A stretch of DNA of 64,000 bases from Heligmosomoides polygyrus polygyrus (taxonomy: Eukaryota > Nematoda > Chromadorea > Rhabditida > Heligmosomidae). Positions within the stretch are counted from its first letter, which is position 1. Every line of letters starts with the position of its first letter. The position numbers and the translations under genes were made by a program. Below are positions 13,601 through 24,471 of this stretch, in pieces. Below the pieces are notes generated by a model. It was not told the DNA's origin. It searched no databases and saw nothing but the letters and a program-made list of their open reading frames with translations. The stretch spans positions 38,649,975 to 38,713,974 of the forward strand of contig OX377204.1 of NCBI GenBank assembly GCA_947396885.1, written 5' to 3'.

Positions 13601-16600
13601 GCCGTCTTCCCCAGAAGGGGCGTGTAAAGTATGCAGATAGTTGTGTTCTGTTCTGTTCTGTTCTGAGTTTGTTTACTCACTATCGAAGTCCCGTCAAATT
13701 GCTGTCACAAGACTCGTCGCGGTATGGATTCGAATGGCAGGTCGATCTGTCGATACTAATCGCGCGCGATGATGACCTGCGACCCTGTGGTTGGTTGCCT
13801 GTAGCGGGCGGGTTCCGCCCAACAGCCGGAAACCCGTCTGGACAGTCTGCTGCTGTCTCGACCGAGAGCGGTCGAGTATCTCCTGCCGCTTTCGCCTTAC
13901 CGTCCGCCTCTATGTCCGCCCACACGTCCGCCTTGCCGCCTCTCGCCCAGGAATGCCACCAACCAAGGTAAGGGACGACAACTAGGCTCATCCGAGCCTT
14001 TACGAATTCGAATATTTAAATTCGAGTGAAAATCATTCGAATGCCTATTTCAATAGGTCATTCCAGCACAACTATAGTTAGCTGCAGTAATCTCCCTGCA
14101 CATTTTTTGCCTCTATACCAGGCATAAGAAAAATCCTGGGAAACCTTGCAGTCTGACTCTACTCCTCGAAATGTGAGCAATTTCGAGTATCTGAAAAACC
14201 AGTTCAATAATCGCGTGAGGACATACAATAAATACGTTGAAGTCACTCCCTATTCGCAAGGTTGCCATCGGGATTGCTGCTCCACGATCATCCTTAACTT
14301 CAGCTACATGTATGATGGAGTACCTTTACGTTGGAAGCATGCTTATGTGCTTACTCCCATTCCAAAGAAGCCACATATTCTGACATCTCGAACTAGCGTC
14401 TCATCAGCATAACGACAACAATTGCTAGAGTTTTTGAAAGATTTTGAAGTCATCGGTAGTCAGGCATGTGGAAAACAACTGTATTTTAGCTGATAATCAT
14501 CACCACTTTAAACAGGAACATCAACTGAGAGAATGATGCTTCTTACTCTTGAAGAATGGACAAAAGCAGGAGACGTTTTCGTAATGACAATTTCATATTA
14601 GCACGGAGATCCAATTTACTATGAATAGTTCCTATAAAGACGGCGAGAAGACAAACAATGCGTTATACTAGCAACCGAAAGGGAAAGATCCACGCTGCCT
14701 AGTGCCCCCATTATCTTCCTCCACTGGTCGTGTAAGATACTTCCCTTCACTCCACGCTAATACCTTCTTCATCCTCTACCTCGAGGCTAACGCATTGCGC
14801 ATCCAGCAAAATGGATGCGAAACTGCTGGCCACCCTCTTCTCTTGCCTTGTAGGAAAGTATCGGAAAGAGAGAACTCCGTCAACGGGCAAGAAAACACAA
14901 CGACTGAAAATAGTTTGGAAGACAAGTCGGAAGTATTGTCCTTACCGACCCCATGTGTCGAGGAAGAGATCGCCTAAGCCCTAGTTTATACTTGCGCCCA
15001 ACGCGGCGCGGCACCACGACAGCCACAGATATCGATTTTCGCGCCGCCCGGTCGATATCCATCTCGACCATCATACCGCGCCGCGCAGCGGCGCAAGTAT
15101 AAACTAAGGCTAAGGGGGTTACTTAAGGCATTGATCACTCACATAGTCGATCTTGCCCAAAATGCGTCAGAGACAACAAAAGCCGGTCACTAATATACGG
15201 TTCATTCTTAAAATTGGTCACGAAGGGTTACGGTAGACCTATAGGTCCCTAAATAACCTCTCTGGCCACATTTAGATGAAGAAACTTTTGCAGCTCTGGC
15301 GGGAGAGTACAATAGTACCAAGGGAACTGGCCCCCTTTCTAGTGACCTTTTCCGTGGCGATTTAACACAGAGAGCTTTGGTTGATCGTGGATTGATTGCA
15401 AACTGGTAGTTTTTTTTTCTGCGTGGATATCCACGCACAACAAAGACTGGGCCGTGGCAAATAACTTAGCTTCTCTGAAGCTGACGCAGTTTCCTCGCAG
15501 TCAACTGAGGTGTTCTATACTTGTTGCTTTGTTAGATTTTTGATTGTTTAACTATCATCAGTTGTTCGGTAGGCTTCAACTTCTCAGCGTTTCTTGAGCA
15601 TGTCCTGCCTAACATGACTTCAGTAAGTGTCCATTAGATGTCGTTCCTTTAAAAAACATTTTGCATTTCACAGCAATTTTTGGACCACCCTACACAAAAT
15701 GATGTACGGACTTTTAATTGTTTACAACTGTGAAGATGAGCATCCTACGGCATCGTTTGACATGTGCGTCACAGTACACACTAAAAGACCATTAATTATT
15801 GCATAAGCCCAGTGTACCCTTCTACCTCCGATAAAGGTAAGGTAGAAGGAGATTTGCCAAAAAATGGCCTTGACGACTCGCCTTGGGGCGGGTGCACACT
15901 CTTCACACTCTTCTGGCTCCGTGGTTATCATGGCTAAATCTGGAGCAAACAAGAAACCTGCTTGGCTATGCTCGCTGACTTACTTGGACTGCAAGAACTA
16001 CTTGCCACATCTGTGCGCCTTGCTGTCTTCTTCCAACGGGAAGAAGAATGCTGCTGATCTTGGGTAATCATTAGCGATCCTTCCTTGAGCAACTGCTCGA
16101 GTGCTATCCTCGAGTTGTTGACTGCACGCCTTGGTTCACTACCTCATGCCTTCAGCACATGTGTATTACGACACTGAAGGTCCACGGTAGCCCTGTCTAG
16201 ACAAAGTGCCGCTTGTTACATCCCGAATCAATGGTTCGAGTTACCCTGGCCATCCTAGCCTGATACCCCTCGGAGGTCAGTGACTTTGTACCAGATTTGT
16301 CTTGGAGGATAAAATGCTCTCTCCTATTGGCAGTCATCCGCATGTCTTTGCATAGGCGCATGTCACTGGATAAGCCAAATAATATAGGAATTAACCCAGG
16401 ATATTCCAAAGAGGTGCATGACATTTTCTTGATGCAAGACATCCGACAAGAAGCTGTGCCAAAAATTTGCAGTGAAACACAAAGTGATTTATTAAGATAT
16501 ATTAGGTTGTCCCATAAGTCTTCGCCGTTTTTCAAAGATTCACTGCAGATTGCGCAGGCGGTCTCTTGAATAGCACTGCACAGCTTTCAAAAGAGAATGA

Positions 16601-19600
16601 TTTGCTCTATCAGAACATGTATTGCATTTCTTTTTCCATCACGAATTTTGTCAATTTTTAGGCCGTTGAAGGGAAAAGTGAAAAAGTGAAAAAGTAGCCA
16701 TTTGCGCACTTGTTCTCTCCGCTTAGGTTTGTAATTTTTTGCGCAGTTTTTTCAAGCATTAGGAAGACAATGTTCTGTTCTACAAGAATATGTGTTAGTG
16801 CTATTTGCTCATTTCTCCTTTATTGATTTTTAGGCCATCAAATTGGGACGTCCGAAGGAGGATGGTTATTTTTGCCGACAGCTCCTGCTCTGTGGTTGAA
16901 TTTTTCGGTTGGTGTTATATGTCATTCGAAAGAGAATGTCTTGCTCTATAAGAATATTTGTCGCGTTCATTGATTTCTCTTGAATATCAGCAAAATTCCA
17001 AAAGGAGAAGAATCGTCTTCACCAACAACTCCTTCTCCTTCTTCAGTTGTTAATATTCGACAGAAATCAGCGTGAGCCAATAAACGCGACACAAATTCTT
17101 ACTGAGCAAGACGTCCTCTTCCAAACGACATATAACACCAAGCAAAAAAGTCCAACCACAGAACCGGAGCGGAGTTTTGGTAAAAATTCGGACGGAAAAG
17201 TCGGAATTCCCAATTTGATGGCGTAAAAATCAATAAAGGACAAGTGAGGAAATAGGACCAACACATATTCTTGTAGTACAGAACATTGTCTTCCAAGTGC
17301 TATAGTAAACTGTGCAAAAAATTACAAACCTAAGCGGAGAGAACAAGTGCGCAAATGGCTACTTTTTCACTTTTTCACTTTTCACTTCAACGACCTAAAA
17401 ATTAACAAAATTCATGATGAAAAAAAGAAACGCAATACACGTTCTGATAGAGCAAATCATTCTCTTTCGAAAGCTATGCAGCGCTATGCAAGAAACCGCC
17501 GGCGAAATCTGCAGTGAATCGTTGAAAAAAAAACGGCGGGGACTTATGGGACAACCTGATATATTAAGAGGACGGCAAGTGATGCTCACCTCTTACTGAA
17601 GTCACATTTGGCAACCAATAGCAGATATGTGCTTCACGAATAATGGAAGGTGATATCTAACAAACAACTAATAATAAATAATAAATGCAAAAATCTAACA
17701 GGACGCGGGAGTAAAACACCTGACTTAATGCCTATCGCCATGCGTCACCACTGAACCATCGAGCCACTCGCGTGGCTCAGTTCATCAGCACTCTTACTCG
17801 AACGTTACATATGCAGTGTGCACGCGCTGACGGTGCGAACCCATAGCAAACTTTGAGAGCCCCTACTCTTCGGGGCGCAGCAACAACGAAACATACCTTT
17901 CTGCTACTCAAGGGGTGGAGATTCTCGCAATAGTACTCATTTTCGCTGTTAACAAACACGCCTGAGACACTTTTCCGGTAAGAAAACTATACAGGTGTTT
18001 CCACATAGAGGACGCCCATCTCTAATTTCGTGTCTGCATAAACGAACGACCGCACAAACCTCGGCTGCGATGTCTGCTGAGCCGCCGCTGGAGCTCCGTT
18101 CGATGTTGACGGTAAACTAGCATGCGCGGCGGCTGCACTAGTGGAGTAGGGACTGCAACCGGAAGAAGCCGCAGCATTCAACGCCGCATGCCCTCCAGAG
18201 CTATACTTCGGTCGTCCCGAACGAGAAAGCTTCCGAAAGTCCACCTAAACTCAGGGCATTAATACCAGGCTTGGAAAATTCCCTTTACCAGCCCCTTTGT
18301 CTCATCTCTTTCAACACTTTACCAAAACGGAAGTTTCCAAACTCTCCAAGTGGAACAACCCTGCTTGAAATTCAGCTAGGAGTGCGGCAAATTCCGCAAT
18401 TTGTAAGCAGCGTTTGCCAGTTTGCTTAGAATCGGATAAAAGCAGGAAAGTCAGGAGCGGAAGAGACTGCCATCAGCAATTAGTAAACCACTTCACTGTA
18501 CAGCAGGTGAACAGAAAACGCAGAGATTTCAAATCGGTATCCTCTCCACAGCTCTTCCACTTCATAAAACTAGTTTGCAGTAAAAGTCACCCCTTTTCCT
18601 ATGGTCTCCCCAATGCCATTTTTCCAGATTTCCGCTGAACTTGTCCGTAAGCTGCATGCACACTTAGCAACGGACAGTGGGCCGTGGAACTGCGCCGCAG
18701 CGGCACGCCGTGGCAGCGAGAAATGCACGAGCTCATTCCTCGCTGCCACTGCCGCCACCGCTACCGCAGTGCTATTCCTACCTTCCACGCTATGCCTCAA
18801 CGTGGCTGCCCGCTGAGGAATGTACATGTGACTACACAGCAAGGCCCTTTGCTTAGCAAATGGCTCTCGACTAATCGCGAAAGCTTGGGGACGAAAGGAT
18901 ACAAAACAAGGGCGTACTATGACAGAAACAAAGTCGCCATATCAGTTACTGAAGCTTATGACGAGGAAGCAACGTGGAGTGGGGCGCCTTAGAAGAGAAG
19001 TATCAGCTTATCCACTTTCGTGTTTTCCTTAAATGGTCTTCCTCTGAAACCGACTCGAAAAGGCGGTAATGGTAGTTGTCTGGCTCCCTGCAACTACCAT
19101 TACAGCGTCGCCCAGGAATTCCACCCTATGGAGTTCAAAGATCTACAAGACGCTACTTGACGGTATTCTTGCTTTTCTGCGCGTTTCAGACGCTGATTCC
19201 TGCACGTTTCAGACGCTATGTAACGATAACTACTGTTCTCGACCGGACAAACCGCATTCATTGTGAGGTTGTCCCTTTATTTTCTGAACAACCGAACAGA
19301 AGATTTCGCTGGCACTACTGTACTTTCACGACTCCAGAGGTCGAGGTGAGGTCGAAAAAATTAGCATAAACTTCGCCCATGGGGTTTTTGGATTTGGAGT
19401 GCTGACCACCTTTGAAATCTCGGCCGATTGCGGTAGGTTACAATAGGAGCACGTGACTAAGGCTGTCTAGGTCACAATGACCTCAGTCACCTGCACCTAT
19501 CGTAACCTGCCGTACTCCAGCATAATGCGCGGAATGGATGTCAGATTCATGATCAGCACTCCAAATAACGCACTGGGTGAAATCGGTGATTATGACCTCG

Positions 19601-20700
19601 ACAGCCCTAGGTACCCGTACCAGCTGTAACCTACCGTAATCAGCCGAAATTTCAATAAGGATGTCAGATTCGTGATCAGCACCCCAAATAACCCCCTAGG
19701 CAAAGTTTGGGCGAAAATTTTTTTCGACCTCTCCTTAACCTCTGGGGTCATGAGGGTTCAATAGTGCCGATTCGCTACTTCTTTATGTTTAGCACAATCA
19801 CACAGTACGCACCTCGGTAGTATTCACACATCCTGGAACAGGCCGGTGAACATCCCAGAAAGCTCTCTCTTGGCTGTCAAGGATCTGCCGCTCCAATCGA
19901 TCTCTTTTCTTGTCCACCCTGAACACGGGAGAATAGAAGCCAACTCTTAGAACACAAATCACGAAGACATACTTGTACTGAGCTTCGGCCTGCATGAATA
20001 CAAATTCCCATTTTCGACTGAACATTTTCTGCAATTTGGCCAAATTTTCAGCCTCGAAGTCTTCCAATTCCAAATGAGCTTTGTTCTGCATCGTCCGCTT
20101 ACACAAATAAACCGCTGCAATTATTAATTGGGATATGACGCTGAACACAATATCACTGCATAGTAGGCAAGCAAGAGATGAAAGCACTGTTCCATCCACA
20201 GAAATAACTAACCATAATCGGTGTTCTCAGGCTCCCAACAGTTGGATGGCCAAAAGTACGGCGTTTGAAACCGATAAAAGGTGCCGTCGTTCTTCACTGT
20301 GAGTACGTGATCGTCTATTTGAAAAAGGTAACCGTGCGAAGCTATAAGATGTGCAAGATGGAGAGCATCAGCTGGAAAACAACGCGTTTGAAAAACAAAC
20401 AAAACTAAAATGATTTCTAAAAACTTGGAAAATGATCAGCAGCCGCATCCACTTACATAAATCTGACATATCCAAACTCTTCATGATCCACGCTATGAGA
20501 TCCTGACCCGTGAATACGGATGGCACCTTGGAAAGAAAACTTTTCACGGTTTTGATGGGAACACCGGTTTCCGCGTCTAGCATGTGATTAACGAGCGATT
20601 CCATCTTCTGATAAACCATGTGGTTCGGGTGAACCAGCTTTTCCTCCGAGTTGGCATTTACCCTGAAAACATATTGCGGTATTTGCAGACTCGGTTGCAT
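5658..20700 (-). CDS. egl-10: R7-family RGS protein, EGL-10 ortholog (whole gene)
   Basis: EGL-10 is a GTPase-activating protein for Go-alpha (GOA-1). It works with a Gbeta5 subunit in neurons and muscle to control egg laying and movement; this is known from C. elegans. Exons read here on the minus strand, in order: 20662-20457, 20371-20213, 20114-19973, 19918-19813, 18244-18060, 8886-8787, 8059-7998, 7879-7745, 7687-7546, 6189-6079, 6026-5964 and 5900-5658. All junctions are GT-AG and in phase, giving about 500 residues up to the QSKKK end of the RGS domain. The start is uncertain. An in-frame ATG at 20700 is open, but the TTTTCAG at 20668-20663 looks like an acceptor, and the C. elegans protein has only a few residues before RVNA, so a short upstream exon is likely. 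The largest intron (8887-18059) is full of mobile elements. EAT-16 is the other R7 member, but the linker and GGL sequences fit EGL-10 better. Confidence 0.93.
7745..8886 (-). CDS. egl-10: egl-10 exons for linker end and GGL domain
   Basis: Exon 8886-8787 encodes a Gly/Ser stretch followed by [20 protein letters not shown]. Exon 8059-7998 follows in phase with [20 protein letters not shown], the core helix of the Ggamma-like domain that binds Gbeta5. Exon 7879-7745 completes it ([19 protein letters not shown]) and continues with [18 protein letters not shown] before the RGS domain. A further open, in-phase-entry segment at 8718-8627 ([14 protein letters not shown]...) is not needed for the match. 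It may be an optional exon or chance. Confidence 0.9.
9636..10103 (-). mobile_element. 3' end fragment of a CR1-like LINE
   Basis: The minus-strand frame 10103-9894 ends with [20 protein letters not shown]. This matches the conserved 3' end of the reverse transcriptase ORF seen in the better copy at 48480-50330 (LQSLKWRTMRDDLLLIYKII). An imperfect TAAA-type tail on the same strand lies at about 9636-9652. It is a short, truncated copy inside the large egl-10 intron. Confidence 0.6.
10600..10812. repeat. tandem repeat of about 41 bp with TTCGAA palindromes
   Basis: About five units alternate GAATATTCGAATTCGA with a T-rich run (ATTTTTTG) and ATTCGAAAA. Units differ by point changes and small indels. 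The short palindrome GAATATTCGAATTCGA could let single strands self-pair. Similar TTCGAA-rich DNA appears at 13997-14045 and 41343-41410. Confidence 0.8.
10860..13165 (+). mobile_element. degraded LTR retrotransposon (gag knuckle, protease, integrase zinc finger)
   Basis: Three retroelement pieces lie in order on the plus strand, antisense to egl-10. (1) A gag-type zinc knuckle [14 protein letters not shown] at 11056-11097. (2) A retropepsin-like domain at 11788-12180, with [13 protein letters not shown] where DTG is expected and [11 protein letters not shown] near its end. (3) An integrase H2C2-like finger at about 13000-13160, with [19 protein letters not shown]. Reverse transcriptase and RNase H are missing. 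A SINE sits at 12440-12680 within the interval. The Gly-to-Glu change in the protease motif and the frame changes show that it is dead. Confidence 0.75.
12440..12680 (-). mobile_element. tRNA-derived SINE, copy 1
   Basis: Read on the minus strand from about 12668, this has an A box (TGTAGCGCAGTTGG) and, about 50 bases on, a B-box-like GGTTCGGATTT. A body of about 150 bp follows that shares ATACAATGA(C/G)TTGCA(A/G)TGGTCAG and TGGTACCAATTCAC with 61915-62150. The head is a Pol III promoter of tRNA type, and the body is unrelated to tRNA. Confidence 0.7.
13622..13678. repeat. direct repeat of the 10818-10856 segment
   Basis: AAGTATGC(A/T)GATAGTTGTG followed by TTCTGTTCTGAG occurs at 10818-10856 and again here with two extra TTCTG units. 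The pair flanks the retroelement remnants in direct orientation. It could be an LTR fragment or a duplicated flank. Confidence 0.5.
14260..14640 (+). mobile_element. 5' reverse-transcriptase fragment of a LINE
   Basis: The frame at about 14300-14400 encodes [20 protein letters not shown]. This corresponds to the WK..VTPI motif at the start of CR1-like reverse transcriptases and to VPSKWKHDYVTPI in the copy at 48480-50330. Stops and shifts follow. It is a dead fragment. Confidence 0.55.
14978..15110. mobile_element. Harbinger-like MITE, 133 bp
   Basis: Terminal inverted repeats GCCCTAGTTTATACTT and (inverted) GCCTTAGTTTATACTT are flanked by a TAA duplication at 14975-14977 and 15111-15113. 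The interior is GC-rich (GCGCCGCGC-type arms) and non-coding. The 3-bp TWA target site and the G(G/C)..TTTATACTT ends fit PIF/Harbinger-derived elements and match those at 49007 and 26616. Confidence 0.85.
16502..17559. mobile_element. 1.06-kb palindromic element with mariner-type ends
   Basis: The ends TTAGGTTGTCCCATAAGTC and, inverted, TCAGGTTGTCCCATAAGTC are flanked by TA on both sides, as for Tc1/mariner insertions. The two halves are inverted copies along most of their length and meet near 17030. Shared inner blocks include CACTTGTTCTCTCCGCTTAG and TTTATTGATTTTTA. No transposase motif is recognised. It lies in the 9.2-kb egl-10 intron and could form a hairpin of about 500 bp per arm. Confidence 0.8.
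18060..18244 (-). CDS. egl-10: egl-10 low-complexity linker exon
   Basis: This starts in phase after a GTTTAG acceptor with [20 protein letters not shown] and continues as an Ala/Ser-rich linker, as in C. elegans EGL-10. The donor CCGAG|GTTTGT leaves two bases of a codon that the next exon (8886) completes. The frame also stays open to 17987, but using the earlier donor is what brings the next exon into phase. Confidence 0.85.
19306..19770. repeat. foldback element, CAGATTCGTGATCAGCACC family
   Basis: The arms at about 19306-19450 and 19610-19770 are inverted copies. Each has GAGGTCGAAAAAA, a TTCGCCCA or TTCGCCCAAAC segment, GGAGTGCTGA or GGGTGCTGATCA, and a GCGGTAGGTTAC or ACGGTAGGTTAC end. 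It lies in the egl-10 intron between 18245 and 19812. Relatives occur at about 59690-59900 and at the right edge of the window. Confidence 0.7.
19813..20662 (-). CDS. egl-10: egl-10 exons for the DEP and DHEX domains
   Basis: Four exons. The first carries the DEP start ([17 protein letters not shown], then GQDLIAWIM). The second has [18 protein letters not shown] and [20 protein letters not shown]. The third has [20 protein letters not shown] and [14 protein letters not shown]. The fourth has [20 protein letters not shown] and ends NTTE before a GTGCGT donor. In R7 proteins the DEP/DHEX block binds membrane anchors such as R7BP and packs against Gbeta5. Conservation with vertebrate RGS7 is very high. 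The introns are short (43-101 bp). Confidence 0.95.
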
Positions 20701-23700
20701 TCCAATGAGCTATAAAACACCAAACATATACATCCATACTACTAATAACCCGTTTTTTGTTCGAGAATCCAACCATACCAACTGAGCTTTGTCTACGCTA
20801 ATAAGTAAAAATTGCTAAACTTCGCCTCTACCAAGAAGTTACTCCTATAATGAAGACGGATAGCCTACCACAGGGTGCCATTCTAGAAGGAGTCAACAAA
20901 AAGTATTGCAACATCAAGCTCTCCGCTCTGTTCCGAGTTTTCAAGATTAGGGGAACAGCGAAGGAATCAAGTCACCAGCGCCAAAGCCTAATGGAACAAC
21001 CACGGAAGTTGCCCGATGCAGCAGGTGAGCAGGAAGACTTTCAAAAAGATTTCAAAACATCTCTTCTGAAGAACAAGGTCTCCTACGACGAACAAGACGC
21101 GGCAATTCGGCGGAGTTTCGGATTGGCGGCTGCACCATTTCCTACCTTCAGCTGAGATCTAGATTCATATGACTGCCTTATCATCAAGGCTCTAAGGCAG
21201 CAGCTACGTGAGACATAATTTAGAGACAACAGTGAATTCTAAAGTGATGTCAACGACTTATTGTTGTCGAGCCCCTCAGATTCTGGCGGAAGAGCAAGGA
21301 GACTCCGTGCAGAAAGTGACTCATTGATGGGAACTAAGTCACTCGACTTCCATCAGCAGAGGAAATTTTTTTTGATGAAATGGCGAACTTTTATGCAATA
21401 GCCACGAGGCTTTCCGTAGTGACGGAATGTCAAAGCGCTGTCATCTATACGGACAAACGTAGATCCATTGCCCATTGTCTTGTCCATTGCAGGAAGAAAT
21501 TGGAGCAAATATGAACGATGAATGCGTTATTCTTCCGACAGTCACCAAGAAAACGTTGAACTAACCCGCTGACAGTCGAATTCAATCAATACCCTCAGCG
21601 TACAACGCAGCCCTGTTCAAAGGCAAAATAATAATTTCCACAAAGCGAGCAGTTGCTCTAGCAGACGGTTTCAAAAATTACAGAGGTCGACAGACAAACT
21701 TCCAAATCCTTACCTCAACCTCGGTAGGGCCATTTCCGCTCACTAGAGAACACCTCGACCTGCTATTCCATGGCTAGGATGAATCTGGATATCACAGAAA
21801 TAATAGAACAACGGTAATGATCACGAAGCTCCTAGCGACGAAATCAACGAAGTACGTATAAGTAAGACGAAGTGAGGAACCAGAAAATACTCGAAAGAAG
21901 GAAATCACTCAAAAGAAAAAAGAAATTGTAAGGCAGCAACAGCTGATCGTCTGCCCCTACTTCTTAAAGAATTTGAAATCAGGAGAAATGAGAAAGGATA
22001 ACAGTCTACTTTAATCAATTCCTACATGCGATGCACCCGAATTCTACTTCCACTCCAGAATCATGGAAAGCTTCAGTGAAGTTGAAGTGCAGTTGGCTTT
22101 TACTATGAATTTCACCAGCCAGCAGTAATAAATCAGCGTTTTACCCTTTATAGACAAGTCACTACATCGACTGCGAAGAAGAGGAAATATAGGTTGACCC
22201 GAGAGGAACCCAAATCGTGAACCTCAATTCAATGCGCGTACCAAAGCCGCCGTCTCTACACACGCATAGTAATTTTGAAATTGCCGGATGCAAATAAAGC
22301 GCTAACCATAAAATGCAAAAAATTAAGGCGTAGTGGGCATTGACAGCGCCTACTTTGCAACGCTTTCATATACAGATAACCCAAACACATAATATATACA
22401 TTCAAACAATTCCACTTCAACCTGGTGAACAATATAAAGATGTTGCGCAGTTTCCTATACGAGTAGGTGCTCCATGTCAACTAAGCGATAAGGAGTTACC
22501 ATCACAAGCAATTTGGAAGCGATGTGACAAGAAAAAATCTCTTCCCATCGCCCACTCCTCTCCTCTCCGATAGATCCTTATTCTGGGACCTCTCACTGTT
22601 CGCGTTCCATGACAGCAGCAGCTCCTGTCACCGCTGAAATCTTCCCAATCTCCTCGCTTGGTAATGTTATTCTTTTCGTTTAAACTCATTCGTTGCTTAG
22701 GTCCTTACTATCATCGTTCACATGCCACATCGATGACACACTCCATACTAAGCAAAGGCTTTTTCGGATCTTACAAGGTTAGCATCCCACAATACTCCCT
22801 TCATGAAAGTCATTAGTTTCCACCTACCATGGATTAAGCTTCTACAGATTATGATACACACAACTGAATGCAGATTAGATCCAGACAACGGCCCCCAGAG
22901 AGAGTCGGAACTCTAGTCTGGTGACTAATTTTCCGAGCCACAACGAAGGAAAAGTTTGCATGCCCGCCCTCGAAGAGAACCTAAAACTGAAGTGGTGTGC
23001 GCGAGGTAGGCGCCTTCATTCAACTGTGTGACACATACACTCTGTATTCAGAAACATGTGAAGCGAATTGAAAGTGCAAATAAAGCACTTTCATGCGCCA
23101 GAGGCTGACTTTGAAGGCTACCTTTGATTGCTCAAAAATCTGCTTCTGCCACAGCACTTCTGTTGTGCTGGAAAAGTGACCAAAAATTAATAATTAGGGA
23201 CTTCAATGCATGTCCAATAATTTAGTGAAGCAAAACAATTCGCGCTGCTTCACTGTCGCGATCGGAATGGTTATCATCTTGCCCGTTTTACAAGGAATAT
23301 TGAAGAAGACGAGCGCTGGCGCTATGCCACATGGGCGATCACAATTTCTTTGTCCTCTTTATGTGTACAACATGGAGTGGGTACCGACAATACGGAACAC
23401 TGCGGATGAAATAACGGAGTAGTATGAGAAAGAAGTGCGACTGAAAAAGGCAAAGAGAGTAGCAGCAGCTTCCCTACACCGCGTTCGAGCCGTTACATAG
23501 ATGCAAGCGATACTAACAGACGCATTACCACCACACTTAGCTTGACTTCATTTTGTCATTGCAGCAGGTAAAGCTGTTTGTTTTTCCACTGCCTCAGAGA
23601 TTCTCTGAAACGGTAGTTACTGAGACATCTCGTTGTGCGCTTTCTTGAAACAGGGTGCAACTTTCGTCTACATCGTGTACTGCCTCGTAAGCTGATGTTG

Positions 23701-23771
23701 CTTATGTGAAATTTGGCCTAATTTTAAGTTTCTCTAATTTGCGTAATAACCAAAAAGTTGGTTCAGGAACT
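20701..23771. other. region upstream of egl-10, no supported gene
   Basis: This should hold the egl-10 promoter and its short first coding exon, which I could not identify. A 101-codon plus-strand frame at 20850-21155 and broken frames to about 22250 resemble decayed coding or LINE DNA but show no diagnostic motif. Confidence 0.4.
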
Positions 23772-23971
23772 NNNNNNNNNNNNNNNNNNNNNNNNNNNNN
23801 NNNNNNNNNNNNNNNNNNNNNNNNNNNNNNNNNNNNNNNNNNNNNNNNNNNNNNNNNNNNNNNNNNNNNNNNNNNNNNNNNNNNNNNNNNNNNNNNNNNN
23901 NNNNNNNNNNNNNNNNNNNNNNNNNNNNNNNNNNNNNNNNNNNNNNNNNNNNNNNNNNNNNNNNNNNNNNN
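23772..23971. other. assembly gap, 200 N
   Basis: Exactly 200 unknown bases, probably a fixed-size placeholder. A dispersed repeat begins directly at its right edge, which may explain why assembly failed here. Confidence 0.95.
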
Positions 23972-24105
23972 AGACGCTCTAACTAGTGTGCAACCTTTTA
24001 AAATCGTTGCCGTAAGAACACTTGTGGCAGGAGCTTCGCGACGTTTGCGAATCAGTGTTGGCGCTATACCAGCTTGACATCCTGTAGGCAGCTGTGCGCC
24101 CATGT
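23972..24105 (+). repeat. dispersed repeat, copy 1 (at gap edge)
   Basis: This shares with 25434-25560 the ordered blocks AGACG, CGTTGCCGTA(A/G)GAAC, then a TTG..CAG..GCTT(C/T) region and CAGTG(T/C)TGG. It probably extends into the gap. Confidence 0.55.
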
Positions 24106-24458
24106 GTTAAGTTGCTTGTGAATCTTAGAATCTGCACTGATATCGAAGCAGACCAGAGATCTTAGTCCTTCGAAAGGAATATAATTGGAAACCGGTCAGA
24201 ACCACGAGATGATGTTTTACAAAGCATTTCCTTCGGTTATTGCCATTTAGTTCTGCTGTGTATACACTCAGCGAGAGGGGATCTATCTTGGTCGGAGGGG
24301 GGAGGGGCACTAGGAAAGCGAGACAAACCTAGATAATGCAGCTTCCTCCATTAGGAAATTTCAGAGAAGGATCATCTCGTACACCAGTCTAGTATGTGGT
24401 CTTCGTTAAAAGTTACTATGAATTTTGCCGACGTCGTCAAGCGGATAAAGTGAAGTGC

Positions 24459-24471
24459 TCCCCCCCCCCCC
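24459..24471. repeat. poly(C) tract, 13 nt
   Basis: An uninterrupted run of 13 C, one of six G/C homopolymers of 13-17 nt in the window. Confidence 0.95.

Larger units (their letters stand above)
10568..14085. mobile_element. possible composite element bounded by inverted CTATAGTTGTGC ends
   Basis: The sequence near 10575 (GTATAGTTGTGCC) recurs inverted near 14064-14082 (GGCACAACTATA-type, read on the minus strand as CTATAGTTGTGC). TTCGAA-rich DNA lies just inside each end. Between them sit the LTR-retrotransposon pieces. The boundary match is only about 12 bases, so a single mobile unit is a hypothesis. Confidence 0.25.

Noticed and set aside
23702..24103. Frames crossing the N run
   Set aside because: Mostly unknown residues; artefacts of the 200-base gap.
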